Both the position numbers and the translations under genes were made by a program. Below, piece by piece: positions 23,066 through 31,982 of a DNA stretch of 64,000 nucleotides; the stretch's first letter is position 1, and every line of letters starts with the position of its first letter. A model generated the notes under the pieces. The model searched no databases. It was not told where the DNA came from and saw only the letters and a list, made by a program, of their open reading frames with translations. Source of the stretch: QAND01 sp003150225 (GTDB lineage Bacteria; Bacillota; Clostridia; Christensenellales; QAND01); NCBI RefSeq assembly GCF_044357945.1, contig NZ_CP076563.1:186001-250000 (forward strand), in the 5' to 3' direction.

Positions 23066-23988
23066 GCGGTAAGGAATCTGCGGAGCGGGAGCTGCTCCGA
23101 GCGGTAGCGGATCTCGATTCCCTTCCTCAGGGCGCGTATAGCTTGCGCCGCAACGGGGCGGGGGCTGCCCTTCACTCCTCGGAATGCGTCACCATCACCC
23201 GGAAGGAGGACAAGCCCGGTATCGATATCCATGTTCGTTCTGCCGCCCGCGGGGAGAAGGTCTATATCCCGGTGGTGATTACCGATACCGGCGTGGAGGA
23301 CTTGGTCTACAACGATTTCTATATTGAGGCAGGCGCTCAGGTGGAGATCATTGCCGGCTGTGGGATTCACAATGATGGCGGCCGGGAAAGCCGCCACGAC
23401 GGCATCCATACCTTCCATGTGGGAAAGGACGCCAGTCTGATCTACACCGAAAAGCATTACGGTCAAGGGGACGGCAATGGGAAGCGGGTACTGAATCCCA
23501 CCACCGTGCTGCATTTGGAGGAAGGAGCCCAGTGTACCCTGGACACCACTCAGATCAAGGGGGTGGACTCCACCATCCGCAAGACCGAGGCTTATCTGCA
23601 TAAGAACGCCAAGTTGATGGTGTTGGAGAAACTCATGACCCATGGCCAGCAAACCGCCCATTCCGATATGGACGTGTTTTTGGAGGGGGAGAACGCCGTA
23701 GCTCAGATCATCTCCCGTTCCGTGGCTCGAGAGGATTCCATCCAGGTATTCCACCCCAGAGCCATCGGCAGCGCGGCCTGTAAAGCCCATATCCAATGTG
23801 ATTCCATTATTATGGACCGGGCCCAGGTGCGTTCCATTCCGGAGATCGGCGCTCTGCATGTGGATGCCCAGATCATCCACGAAGCAGCCATCGGCAGAAT
23901 CAACAACGACCAGCTCATCAAACTCATGACCTTCGGCCTCAGCGAGGAGGAAGCCGAAGAGGTGATCATCAACACCTTTTTACAATGA
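23062..23988 (+). CDS. SufB/SufD-family Fe-S scaffold protein, short minimal form
   Basis: 308 residues with the beta-helix core of SufBD (repeated runs such as GIHNDGGRESRHDGIHTFHV, and VFHPRAIGSAACKAHIQCDS). The end, EAAIGRINNDQLIKLMTFGL with EEAEEVIINTFL, is the SufBD C-terminal signature (IGxxxxEQxxYLxSRGxxxxxAxxxI). It is shorter than standard SufB (about 470) or SufD (about 430). With only sufC beside it and no sufD, sufS or sufU, this fits the two-gene SUF-like minimal system (SMS) described in anaerobes. The start overlaps sufC (ATGA). Confidence 0.8.
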   Translation: MSGKESAERELLRAVADLDSLPQGAYSLRRNGAGAALHSSECVTITRKEDKPGIDIHVRSAARGEKVYIPVVITDTGVEDLVYNDFYIEAGAQVEIIAGCGIHNDGGRESRHDGIHTFHVGKDASLIYTEKHYGQGDGNGKRVLNPTTVLHLEEGAQCTLDTTQIKGVDSTIRKTEAYLHKNAKLMVLEKLMTHGQQTAHSDMDVFLEGENAVAQIISRSVAREDSIQVFHPRAIGSAACKAHIQCDSIIMDRAQVRSIPEIGALHVDAQIIHEAAIGRINNDQLIKLMTFGLSEEEAEEVIINTFLQ

Positions 23989-23990
23989 TA

Positions 23991-24020
23991 AAAAAAACCC
24001 GGAAATTCCGGGTTTTTTTT
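23991..24020. terminator. Bidirectional terminator between the suf-like operon and the aldo/keto reductase
   Basis: AAACCCGGAA / TTCCGGGTTT with a single-base loop and long A and T runs on either side, between convergent genes. Confidence 0.85.
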
Positions 24021-24030
24021 ATTGTCCTTT

Positions 24031-25029
24031 CTATTCGTCGATGATCGCCCCTTCGGGGATGGGCCCCACCGGTGGAAAGATGGCATCGATGCGGCGGAGT
24101 GCCTCTTCGTCCAATTCCACCTCCACCGACTGAAGGGCACTGTGGAGCTGCTCCAGGGTGCGAGGTCCCGTGATGGGGCAGGTGACGGACTTCTGATGCA
24201 TCAACCAGCTAAGGCCCACATCGGCTTCCCCATGTCCCAGCTCCCTGCAAAGAGCGGCGTAATCGGTGAGTTGGCGGCGTAGTTCCTCTGTAAGAGGAGC
24301 GGCTTGGCCGGTGCGGCTCCGCGCTTCCGCCCGAGCAAGAGCACCACCGCCCAGCATCCCACCTGCAAGGGGACTCCAGCAGATGATGCCGATGCCCAGC
24401 TCCTCACAAGCGGGAAGAAGCTGGCTTTCACACCCCCGATATAGGAGGTTGTATCGGTGTTGCTCTGATACCATCCCCAAGAAATTTCGTTTGTCGGCAG
24501 CCCATTGAGCCTTAGCCAGATCGTAGGGCTGGAAATTGCTGGCCCCGATATACCCCAGCTTTCCCTGGTTTACCGCATTTTCGAATGCACCCCAAAGCTC
24601 CACCCAAGAGGTACGCCGTTCGGCCCGGTGCATCTGATATAGATCGATATGATCGGTCTGCAGCCGTCGGAGGGATCCTTCCAAATTAACCCGGATTTTG
24701 TGGGCGGACAGGCCGTTTTCATCGTTGGGGCCAAGGCCCTTGTCGTTCATGGGCAGGTATAGCTTGGTGGCTAGGATAACCCGCTCCCGGCGTCCGCCGC
24801 CCTGGCGGAACCATCTGCCGATGATCTCCTCGGTCCAGCCGTGATGGCCGTTGTCGCAAAGGAAGGAACCATACATATCGGCGGTATCAAAGAAGTTGAT
24901 CCCCGCGTCCAAGGCCTCATCCATAATGCGGAAGGCGTCCGTTTCATCGGTGAGGGGTCCAAAGTTCATGGTACCCAAGCAAAGACGGCTTACCTTCAGG
25001 CCGGTGCGCCCCAAGTAGGTATATTTCAT
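24031..25029 (-). CDS. Aldo/keto reductase
   Basis: A 332-residue TIM-barrel oxidoreductase using NADP(H). The AKR active-site residues are in order: Asp and Tyr in FFDTADMYG, Lys in ATKLYLP, His in DLYQMHR. GLSWLMHQKSVTCPITGPRT is the cofactor-binding end. The start MKYTYLGRTGLKVSRLCLGT is canonical and has AAGGAG upstream. The likely role is reduction of aldehydes or ketones; the physiological substrate is unknown. Confidence 0.9.
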   Translation of the reverse strand: MKYTYLGRTGLKVSRLCLGTMNFGPLTDETDAFRIMDEALDAGINFFDTADMYGSFLCDNGHHGWTEEIIGRWFRQGGGRRERVILATKLYLPMNDKGLGPNDENGLSAHKIRVNLEGSLRRLQTDHIDLYQMHRAERRTSWVELWGAFENAVNQGKLGYIGASNFQPYDLAKAQWAADKRNFLGMVSEQHRYNLLYRGCESQLLPACEELGIGIICWSPLAGGMLGGGALARAEARSRTGQAAPLTEELRRQLTDYAALCRELGHGEADVGLSWLMHQKSVTCPITGPRTLEQLHSALQSVEVELDEEALRRIDAIFPPVGPIPEGAIIDE

Positions 25030-25226
25030 AAAACGTCTCCTTTCAAAATTCAAGACAAAGCGAGTGGTGATGACTGGAGAATTTCATCGGCAAAACGGAA
25101 AACCATCCATTCTGCTCATTTTCCATCTTTTACCCTTTGAACTGTACCATAGCAGAGAGAAAGAAACAAGCAAAATGAGTAAAAACACATTAATAATTGT
25201 TTCTTCTCCTGAAAACAGCCGGAAGA

Positions 25227-25255
25227 TTGAAGAAAAAAGAAAAATTTGCTATGAT
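25227..25255 (+). promoter_or_regulatory. Promoter of the ABC-F gene
   Basis: TTGAAG and TATGAT are 17 bases apart, ending 27 bases before the ATG. The spacer is A-rich. Confidence 0.6.
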
Positions 25256-25281
25256 GCTGGGGTTAAGAAACGGAGGAATCC

Positions 25282-27183
25282 ATGAACCTATTGTCGGCAC
25301 GGGATCTTGCGAAATCCTACGGAGAGCGGAGCCTGTTTACAAATGTGGGATTCACCATAGAGGAAGGGGAAAAGGTGGGCCTTGTTGGCGTCAACGGCTG
25401 CGGCAAGACCACCTTATTCCGTATCATCGCAGGGATGGAACGGGCGGACAGCGGCACGGTATCGGTCAACCGTCTGACCACCATCGGCTATATGGAGCAG
25501 CATGGCTTTGACGATCTCTCCCGAGGCCTCTATGAGGAGGTTCACCGGGTATTTGCCCATCTTACCCGGATGGAGGCGGAACTGGAGGACATCGCCCGCC
25601 GGATCGAGGAAGGAGAGCTGGATCTGATCCATCGCCAGCACACGCTGAATGAAGCCTATTTGGAGGGAGGCGGGCTCACCACCCGCAGCCGGACCCGAGC
25701 GGCCCTGCTGGGATTCGGCTTCCGGGAGGAGGACTTTTCCCTTCCGCTGTCCGCCCTGTCTGGAGGGCAGCGGGCAAAGGCGCAGCTTGCAAAGCTGATC
25801 CTCAGCGGCCCCAGCCTTTTGATGCTGGATGAGCCCACCAACCATCTGGACATTGAGGCCGCCACCTGGCTGGAGGATTACCTGCGGGATTACCGGGGCG
25901 CGGTGCTGGTTATCTCCCATGACCGCTATTTTCTGGATCGGGTAACTGGCCGTACCCTGGAGCTGGAGCATGGGAAACTCACCTCCTATCAGGGAGGCTA
26001 CTCCCAGTACATGGATAAAAAGGAGGAGGATGGCCTCATTGCCCAGCGGCACTATGCCAATGTGCGCCGGGAAGCCAAGCGTATCGAAGGGATCATCGCT
26101 CAGCAGAAGCAATGGAACCGGGAGCGGAACATCCGCACCGCCGAGAGTAAGCAAAAGCAGCTGGACCGGCTGCTTTCCGGAGTAACGCCCCCCGATAAAG
26201 CCCCTCAGCGGCTGCGGTTTCACTTTGACACCGCGCCCTTTGGAGGCCAGGATGTATTGGTAGCCAAGGGCCTGTCCAAGAGCTATCCCGAAAAGCCTCT
26301 GTTTCGGGAGTTGGATCTGACCATCCGTAAGGGGGAAAAAGTGGCGGTGCTAGGTCCGAATAGCGCGGGCAAAACCACCTTGCTCAACATCATTATGGGA
26401 AAGCTCCTACCCGATACCGGCATGGTGATGCTGGGGGCCAACATCAAAACGGCCTATTACGATCAGACCCAGTCCACCCTTCATCCGCAGAACACCATCC
26501 TGCAAGAACTGCAAAACGCCTTTCCCCGGATGACCGATACCCAGCTTCGCACTGCGCTTGGGGTATTTCTGTTCCGGGGGGACGATGTATTCGCCACCAT
26601 CGATCGACTGAGCGGCGGGGAGAAAGCCCGGGTTGCGCTTTTAAAGATGATGCTGTCGGGAGCCAATTTCCTTCTGTTGGATGAGCCCACCAACCACCTG
26701 GACATCGCTTCTCGGGAGGCATTGGAACAGGCCCTATTGGATTACGACGGCACCATCCTTATGGTGTCCCATGACCGATATTTCGTGAACCGGTTGGCGG
26801 ATCGAGTGTTGGCGTTCACCCCAAAGGGAGTGACCTCCATCCTGGGAGGCTATGATGATTACCTGGCCGCCCTGGAGGCCGGGGAAGCCGCTCCGCAAAA
26901 AGGGGAGCGGCCGGAGCGGGGCGCCGATTACCGGGCCAAAAAGGAGGAGGACCGGGCAAGGCGCAAGCTGCAAAACCGCGTAACCCGGTTGGAGGAGAGC
27001 ATCGGTCGGATGGAGGAGTGCATCGAGGCGCTGCGACAGGAGCTGGCCGACCCTCAGGTGGCCACCCAATACCAGCGGGCTATGGAGCTTAGCGACGTCC
27101 TGCGGGAAAAGGAAGCGGAGCTGCAGCGTCTGTACCAGGAATGGGAGGAGGCCAGCACGTTCCTTATTGAGATGGAGAAATGA
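25282..27183 (+). CDS. ABC-F family ATPase (translation factor / ribosome protection type)
   Basis: 633 residues with two ABC ATPase domains and no membrane segments. NBD1: GVNGCGKTT near residue 37, LSGGQRAK, LLMLDEPTNHLD. Then the linker with basic helices (AQQKQWNRERNIRTAESKQK, the P-site tRNA interaction motif). NBD2: GPNSAGKTT, LSGGEKAR, LLLDEPTNHLD. The C-terminal coiled coil is typical of the Uup/YdiF group. ABC-F proteins bind the ribosomal E site; this could be housekeeping or give resistance, and sequence alone does not say which. Confidence 0.9.
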   Translation: MNLLSARDLAKSYGERSLFTNVGFTIEEGEKVGLVGVNGCGKTTLFRIIAGMERADSGTVSVNRLTTIGYMEQHGFDDLSRGLYEEVHRVFAHLTRMEAELEDIARRIEEGELDLIHRQHTLNEAYLEGGGLTTRSRTRAALLGFGFREEDFSLPLSALSGGQRAKAQLAKLILSGPSLLMLDEPTNHLDIEAATWLEDYLRDYRGAVLVISHDRYFLDRVTGRTLELEHGKLTSYQGGYSQYMDKKEEDGLIAQRHYANVRREAKRIEGIIAQQKQWNRERNIRTAESKQKQLDRLLSGVTPPDKAPQRLRFHFDTAPFGGQDVLVAKGLSKSYPEKPLFRELDLTIRKGEKVAVLGPNSAGKTTLLNIIMGKLLPDTGMVMLGANIKTAYYDQTQSTLHPQNTILQELQNAFPRMTDTQLRTALGVFLFRGDDVFATIDRLSGGEKARVALLKMMLSGANFLLLDEPTNHLDIASREALEQALLDYDGTILMVSHDRYFVNRLADRVLAFTPKGVTSILGGYDDYLAALEAGEAAPQKGERPERGADYRAKKEEDRARRKLQNRVTRLEESIGRMEECIEALRQELADPQVATQYQRAMELSDVLREKEAELQRLYQEWEEASTFLIEMEK

Positions 27184-27217
27184 CCTTCGCAAGAGCCGGC
27201 GCGTATGGAGGAGAAGG

Positions 27218-27565
27218 ATGAAAAAATGGTATGCGGAAGAATACGAATGGGAAATTGAGGTAATTGGGTTCCTCCGTGGCTCCAGTACGGAACGGTATTG
27301 TAGAAACGGCGAGGAGATCGGGGATCGATATACCTGTACCTATGGATGTCCGGTTAATGCCGACGGGCAGGGGATCTGCTCCAAGACCATGCTGATGATG
27401 TTCCCGGCCATGGAAGCCGTCCGAAGCGGCGGGGATCTTGAGAATGTGGGCGGAGATGGCAGATACAGCAAAACCATTGTGTGTCCGGACGGCAACGTGA
27501 TCTTTAAAATGACGGCAAAAAAGCGCCACAACGGGAATTTCTATAAGGACAAGTCTTTCGATTGA
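27218..27565 (+). CDS. TIGR04076-like small protein
   Basis: 115 residues. The arrangement of VIGFLRGSSTERYCRNGEEI, a GICSKTMLMMFPAMEAVRSGG helix and a final VCPDGNVIFKM resembles TIGR04076 proteins, small Cys-containing proteins of unknown function common in anaerobes. It holds five cysteines, two of them in CTYGC. The ATG at 27218 has GGAGGAGAAGG directly upstream. It follows the ABC-F gene by 34 bases and may share its transcript. Confidence 0.6.
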   Translation: MKKWYAEEYEWEIEVIGFLRGSSTERYCRNGEEIGDRYTCTYGCPVNADGQGICSKTMLMMFPAMEAVRSGGDLENVGGDGRYSKTIVCPDGNVIFKMTAKKRHNGNFYKDKSFD

Positions 27566-27597
27566 GTGGACCTATGCCTCCTATGGATTCATAAAAG

Positions 27598-27636
27598 AAA
27601 AGCGTCTCACCTGTTCCAAGGGTGAGGCGCTTTCGC
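27598..27636. terminator. Bidirectional terminator between the TIGR04076-like gene and the ImmA-like gene
   Basis: AAAGCGTCTCACC pairs with GGTGAGGCGCTTT (one G-T pair) around an eight-base loop, with A/T-rich flanks on both sides of convergent genes. Confidence 0.75.
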
Positions 27637-27639
27637 TTT

Positions 27640-28098
27640 TTATGGGATACTGTGCCGGTAGGCGAACCGCTTCAGCCGGGCCAGCTCCTGGGGCGCGGTA
27701 TGCTGGTAGTAATCCATTGCCTGGCCCATCATCTCCTCTGTGATGCCAAAGTATTCGGCACAGTCCCAAGGGGTCCAGATATGGGCCCGCACGGCCTTTT
27801 CCAGTCCGCGAAAAGGCACCAGCCACTGGATGGCCCGTTCCATGGCCAGCCGCTCCTGGAATGCGATCTGATAGCGGCTGCAGTACCGCATATCCATGGT
27901 GGCGGTCTCAAAGTGGCCGATCTCCTCCGCCAGCACACAGAGCTTCTCCCGGCCATCCATATCGGGCCGCAGGATAATCAAAGGCTGCTTTTCGTCCCAG
28001 AGGTAAAGGCCTTTTACCGACCGGGGAAGCCGGCGATCCTCCAATACTACAACCTGCTTATCCTCCATCTGCTGCAGCATTTCCTCCAGTTTGGTCAT
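27640..28098 (-). CDS. ImmA/IrrE-family metallopeptidase-like protein
   Basis: 152 residues with the ImmA/IrrE signature VLAEEIGHFETA (the EExGH form common in Firmicute mobile elements instead of HExxH). The following YQIAFQERLAMERAIQWLVP matches the family's second conserved helix, which supplies a further ligand. The C-terminal part (TPWDCAEYFGITEEMMGQAM) is also typical. ImmA proteins cleave cI-like repressors after DNA damage. The start at 28098 has GGGAGGAC upstream. A LexA box lies in the promoter, so expression is probably SOS-induced. No XRE partner is adjacent; the nearest is about 6 kb away at 21855. Confidence 0.85.
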   Translation of the reverse strand: MTKLEEMLQQMEDKQVVVLEDRRLPRSVKGLYLWDEKQPLIILRPDMDGREKLCVLAEEIGHFETATMDMRYCSRYQIAFQERLAMERAIQWLVPFRGLEKAVRAHIWTPWDCAEYFGITEEMMGQAMDYYQHTAPQELARLKRFAYRHSIP

Positions 28099-28126
28099 GA
28101 TGTGTCCTCCCAATAGAAAAGAAATA

Positions 28127-28140
28127 CGAACTTGTGTTCG
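28127..28140. promoter_or_regulatory. LexA (SOS) box in the promoter of the ImmA-like gene
   Basis: CGAAC-TTGT-GTTCG matches the Gram-positive LexA/DinR box CGAACN4GTTCG in both arms, and the palindrome extends to 28123-28144. A minus-strand -10 candidate TATACT (28148-28153) is directly upstream, so LexA would cover the transcription start. The box is 25 bases before the start codon. Confidence 0.75.
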
Positions 28141-28361
28141 TATTATTAGTATACACCCAACGGCAGAAATAGGAAAGATATGGATGAAAATAAGCGCATA
28201 TCATCTTGGTAAACCAGAAAGAAGAAAAAAATTGCCGTTAACATACGAGAACGGCGGTTTTTTCCTGCAATTTGGAAAGACTGATAGAGACGCCATTCTC
28301 CTAGGCAGACTGGTCGGGGAAAGGCAAAATCCAATTTTGCGCTTGCTGCTAAAACCATATG

Positions 28362-28387
28362 AAAAAGCTCCCCCAAGTGGGGGAGCT
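28362..28387 (-). terminator. Terminator of the DUF4203-like membrane protein gene
   Basis: AGCTCCCCC / GGGGGAGCT with a four-base loop, followed on the minus strand by TTTTTC. Confidence 0.85.
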
Positions 28388-28392
28388 CTGGA

Positions 28393-29517
28393 TCAGCGCT
28401 TGGATTTGCGCGCCACCTCCGATAGGGACCGGCGGCGGGGAAAGGGAGATGCATTCTCCTCCTGGGTTCCATGGAAACTGGGCGTCTCGGTGGGCCGATC
28501 CCCCCAGCTGGGAGCCTGCGGCGTGGAATCGCTGGACTGCTGCTCCAGGGTGGAACTGCGGGGCGGGGCGTATTCCTGCCCGTCCGGCCGTTGATAATGG
28601 GAGACGGGGGACGGAGCGCCATAATCCATCTCCTCTCGGTGGCTGGAACGCTCGCCAGCGCTCAAACTCCGGCTGTAGCTGGCGGCAAAATCGTCATAGG
28701 TTTCCTGGCGGCGAGGCCGTTCTCCGCGCTCCTGTCCCCTAGGCCGTGGTTCCCGGCTGCCGCTCTCCCTGCGAACCCGTTCCGGCCGCTGTGCGGGCCT
28801 GCGCGCCGGACTACCGGCTTTCGGGGCCTCCCGGAGGCCGCCTTTCGCTGCGGCCTGCTTGGAGCGGAATTCGGATTGCAAAAGGGTGAACAGCAGGCCC
28901 ATAAAGAGACAGATGGCCAGGATCAAAAGCTGAATGATGGTATTAAACCCGATAAAGGCGTCCTTGATGGAGGTGATCCACCCAGAGAAGGAGGCGAAGG
29001 GGGAGACGATCTCAATGGTCCCGCCGCTGCTTCCCACCAAAATGGCCATCATCACGGAGATCGCCACCAGGTATCCTCCAACAAAGGAAGTGGACAAAAG
29101 TAGTGCCATTCTATTTTTGAAGGAGAAAAGGGCCGCAAATATGGCCATTGCAAGGAAGCAGGCTATTGAAATGCCGATGGGTGGTATGGCATAATGTAGC
29201 AAAACATTTACAATATGTAATACTGTGATGCCAACAATGCCGCCAAAGACCAAGCCGCTGGCCCCATAGGCCAAACGCCGGATCTTAAGAGCGGCCATTC
29301 CCGCAATGAGTCCAATTGCGATGGAAGCGTATAGGATGATGCCGGAGGAGCGGGGCAGGTTAAAAAGATAACCGATCCACAGCACCACGGCGGAGCCGGC
29401 CATGAGGCCTAAGAACCCCAGGGCAAGCTTTCCGCTCCTGTGGCCCAAAAGGCCGATGAGCGCTCCTATGATGGCAACGATGGCAAACACGACGATGGTA
29501 ATGGTGGTTCCGCTCAA
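28393..29517 (-). CDS. DUF4203/TMEM198-like membrane protein with charged cytoplasmic tail
   Basis: 374 residues. About eight hydrophobic helices fill residues 1-220, rich in Gly and small residues (GALIGLLGHRSGKLALGFLG), as in DUF4203 proteins. The last 150 residues are a low-complexity Arg/Ser/Pro/Glu tail (RPERVRRESGSREPRPRGQE) with no membrane segment. The start is TTG at 29517, preceded by GAGGTG. Function unknown; the tail looks disordered and could bind partners or nucleic acid. Confidence 0.65.
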   Translation of the reverse strand: MSGTTITIVVFAIVAIIGALIGLLGHRSGKLALGFLGLMAGSAVVLWIGYLFNLPRSSGIILYASIAIGLIAGMAALKIRRLAYGASGLVFGGIVGITVLHIVNVLLHYAIPPIGISIACFLAMAIFAALFSFKNRMALLLSTSFVGGYLVAISVMMAILVGSSGGTIEIVSPFASFSGWITSIKDAFIGFNTIIQLLILAICLFMGLLFTLLQSEFRSKQAAAKGGLREAPKAGSPARRPAQRPERVRRESGSREPRPRGQERGERPRRQETYDDFAASYSRSLSAGERSSHREEMDYGAPSPVSHYQRPDGQEYAPPRSSTLEQQSSDSTPQAPSWGDRPTETPSFHGTQEENASPFPRRRSLSEVARKSKR

Positions 29518-29675
29518 TAGAATACACCTCGTATCTTAGCTTGTGGAAAAACCGTTATCTACAATATTACACAAAAAGCGACATAGAAGCAATAAGGAGT
29601 ACCCATTGCAATGGACGCTTTTTGCCAATGGATTTCATTTTTCACCCCATTTGGGGCAAGATTGGAGGATGGGCA

Positions 29676-31013
29676 TTGCAACTCTATCGATTCAAGCGGG
29701 GCGGGGTTACCCCTCTGCACCGGCGCCATGAGGGCAAGACCCTGTCGTCGGGCGCGTCCATTGAACGGATGCCTGCGCCCGAGAAGGTCTGTATCTCCAT
29801 GGTGCAGGGTGCTGGGGCTCCCGCGAAGCCCGTAGTAAAACCGTCGGATCTGGTGACGGTGGGCCAGCTAATCGCGGAGCCGGCCGGGTTTATCGGCACC
29901 CGGATTCACGCCAGCGTCAGCGGCGTGGTTAAGGGCATCGTGGAGATGCCGACGGTGGCGGGGGGCGTAGCGCCCCATATCGTCATCGAGAACGATGGCC
30001 AGGATACCGGCTATGATTTTCCCGAGACGGGACGCCGTCTTACCGGCCCGGAAATCCTGTCCGCCATCCAGGAGGCGGGCCTCGCCGGCATGGGCGGGGC
30101 AGGCTTTCCCACCCATGTTAAGATGACCATCCCCGAGGGCAAGCGGTGCGAGCTGCTCCTCATCAACGGTGCTGAGTGCGAGCCCTTCTTGACGGCGGAT
30201 CAGCGCCTGATGGAGGAGGATCCTGATCGGATTCTCCGAGGCGTGGGCTACGCCATGGAGGCTCTTGGGGTAAAGGAAGCTCGGGTGGGAATTGAAAACA
30301 ACAAGCCCGCCGCCATTGCCGCCATGGAGAAATCCGCTCAGGGATTTGCCGGCGTATCGATTTGCCCCATGCGGACCCGTTACCCTCAGGGATCGGAAAA
30401 ACAGTTGATCCAAGCCCTGGCGCGTCTGGAGGTGCCCCAGGGGGGGCTTCCCATCGACTGCGGGGTGGTGGTGCTCAACGTAGGCACCTGTGCTGCCATC
30501 GCGGACGCCGTGGAGCGGAACAAGCCGCTGATCGAGCGGGTGGTGACCGTCACCGGCGCCGTGGGTCGGCCATCCAACCTGCTGTGCCGCATCGGAACCA
30601 GCTTTGCCGACGCCGTAGCGTATTGCGGCGGCTATGGCGATCACATCGAAAAGCTCATCTCCGGCGGCCCCATGATGGGCTTTGCCCAGTTTACCGATGA
30701 AGTTACGGTAGGGAAGGGCACCTCGGGGATCCTGGCCCTGGATCACGATCACGCCAAGCAGTTTGAGGAGTGGCCCTGCACCCATTGCGGCAAATGCGTC
30801 CAAGTGTGTCCCGTGGGCTTGATGCCTTTGATGATCGACGCCTATTCCAGGGCCGGAAAGATGGATATGGCTGACGAATACAACGCCATGGACTGCATGG
30901 AATGCGGCTGTTGTTCCTATATCTGCCCCAGCCGCCGGCATCTAACCCAGTCCATCCGGGCCGCCAAGCGGGAGATCCTCGCCGCCCGGAATGCCAAGAA
31001 GGGAGGGAAATAA
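29676..31013 (+). CDS. rnfC: Rnf complex subunit C
   Basis: The NADH/FMN- and Fe-S-binding subunit of the ferredoxin:NAD+ oxidoreductase ion pump. It begins like other RnfC proteins (LYRFKRGGVTPLHRR, MPAPEKVCISMVQGAGAPAK). It has the GxGGAGFPTHVKM region and two [4Fe-4S] motifs near the end (CTHCGKCVQVCPVG and CMECGCCSYICPS). I chose TTG at 29676 because GGAGG is seven bases upstream and the N-terminus then matches the family; the open frame upstream to 29541 is not family-like. 445 residues. First gene of rnfCDGEAB. Confidence 0.93.
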   Translation: MQLYRFKRGGVTPLHRRHEGKTLSSGASIERMPAPEKVCISMVQGAGAPAKPVVKPSDLVTVGQLIAEPAGFIGTRIHASVSGVVKGIVEMPTVAGGVAPHIVIENDGQDTGYDFPETGRRLTGPEILSAIQEAGLAGMGGAGFPTHVKMTIPEGKRCELLLINGAECEPFLTADQRLMEEDPDRILRGVGYAMEALGVKEARVGIENNKPAAIAAMEKSAQGFAGVSICPMRTRYPQGSEKQLIQALARLEVPQGGLPIDCGVVVLNVGTCAAIADAVERNKPLIERVVTVTGAVGRPSNLLCRIGTSFADAVAYCGGYGDHIEKLISGGPMMGFAQFTDEVTVGKGTSGILALDHDHAKQFEEWPCTHCGKCVQVCPVGLMPLMIDAYSRAGKMDMADEYNAMDCMECGCCSYICPSRRHLTQSIRAAKREILAARNAKKGGK

Positions 31014-31016
31014 GCC

Positions 31017-31982
31017 GTGATTGAAGGATTAAGAGCCAGTTCCTCCCCCCATCTCCGACAGCCCCGGTCCATCTCCGGCATCATGGTGGACGTATGTATC
31101 GCCCTTTTGCCCGCCGCTCTGTATGGAGTGTTTCAGTTTGGTTGGAATGCCGCCATGGTGATGGCGGTATCGGTGTTTACCGCCGTGGCCACCGAGGTGG
31201 CCATCGAGCTGATTTTCCACAAGCCCCGGACCATCCACGATTTCTCCGCCGTGGTTACCGGCATGCTGGTGGGCATGAGCTGCCCGCCCACCGTCCCCTT
31301 TTGGATTCCCATGATCGGTAGCTTTTTTGCCATCGCCGTGGTAAAGATGCTGTTCGGAGGGTTGGGCTATAACTTTATGAACCCTGCGGTTACCGCTCGG
31401 GCGGTGCTGCTGGCCTCCTGGCCGGGACTCATGACCAACTGGCAGTTTTTGACCCCTGCAGAGGCAGTGGCTTCCGCTACCACCACCAGCCAGGCCACCC
31501 CCATCGCCGCCCTTCATTACGGCACCGCCAGCACCTATGGCGATCTGTTCCTGGGGAATGTGGCGGGCTGCATCGGCGAGGTGAGCAAGCTGTTGCTGCT
31601 TCTGGGCGCCGCCTATCTTGTGATCCGGGGCGTGATTCGCCTCTATACCCCTGTGGCCCTGTTGGGGACCTTGTTCCTATTAACCTGGGCTTTTGGCGGC
31701 GACGCCGGCCTCTTTACCGGGGACGGCCTTTACGCCATCCTGTCGGGCTCCGCCATCATCTGCGCCTTTTTCATGGCGACCGATTACACCACCTCTCCCG
31801 TAACGGGAGCGGGGCAGGCCATCATGGGCTTTGGCGTGGGATTGATCATCTTCATTATCCGAACCTTCGGGGCCTACCCCGAAGGGGTAACCTACGCTCT
31901 GATGTTCATGAACATTCTGACGCCGCTCATCGACCGGTTCGTGCGGCCCAAAGTCTATGGGGAGGTGAAACAGCATGGGTGA
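31017..31982 (+). CDS. rnfD: Rnf complex subunit D
   Basis: 321-residue integral membrane subunit with about nine helices. The opening SSSPHLRQPRSISGIMVDVC is the RnfD hallmark. A Thr/Ser-rich periplasmic segment (EAVASATTTSQATPIAAL) corresponds to the covalent FMN attachment loop, and MATDYTTSPVTGAGQAIMG is conserved. Start GTG at 31017 with GGGAGG upstream, three bases after rnfC. It overlaps rnfG by 8 bases. Confidence 0.93.
   Translation: MIEGLRASSSPHLRQPRSISGIMVDVCIALLPAALYGVFQFGWNAAMVMAVSVFTAVATEVAIELIFHKPRTIHDFSAVVTGMLVGMSCPPTVPFWIPMIGSFFAIAVVKMLFGGLGYNFMNPAVTARAVLLASWPGLMTNWQFLTPAEAVASATTTSQATPIAALHYGTASTYGDLFLGNVAGCIGEVSKLLLLLGAAYLVIRGVIRLYTPVALLGTLFLLTWAFGGDAGLFTGDGLYAILSGSAIICAFFMATDYTTSPVTGAGQAIMGFGVGLIIFIIRTFGAYPEGVTYALMFMNILTPLIDRFVRPKVYGEVKQHG

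Noticed and set aside
28146..28362. Possible small gene (ATG near 28182, on the plus strand) after the LexA box
   Set aside because: The frame runs into the terminator of the next gene and resembles nothing; a GCCGTT..AACGGC hairpin with T run at 28234-28263 interrupts it. It may be a decayed remnant, but there is too little to call.
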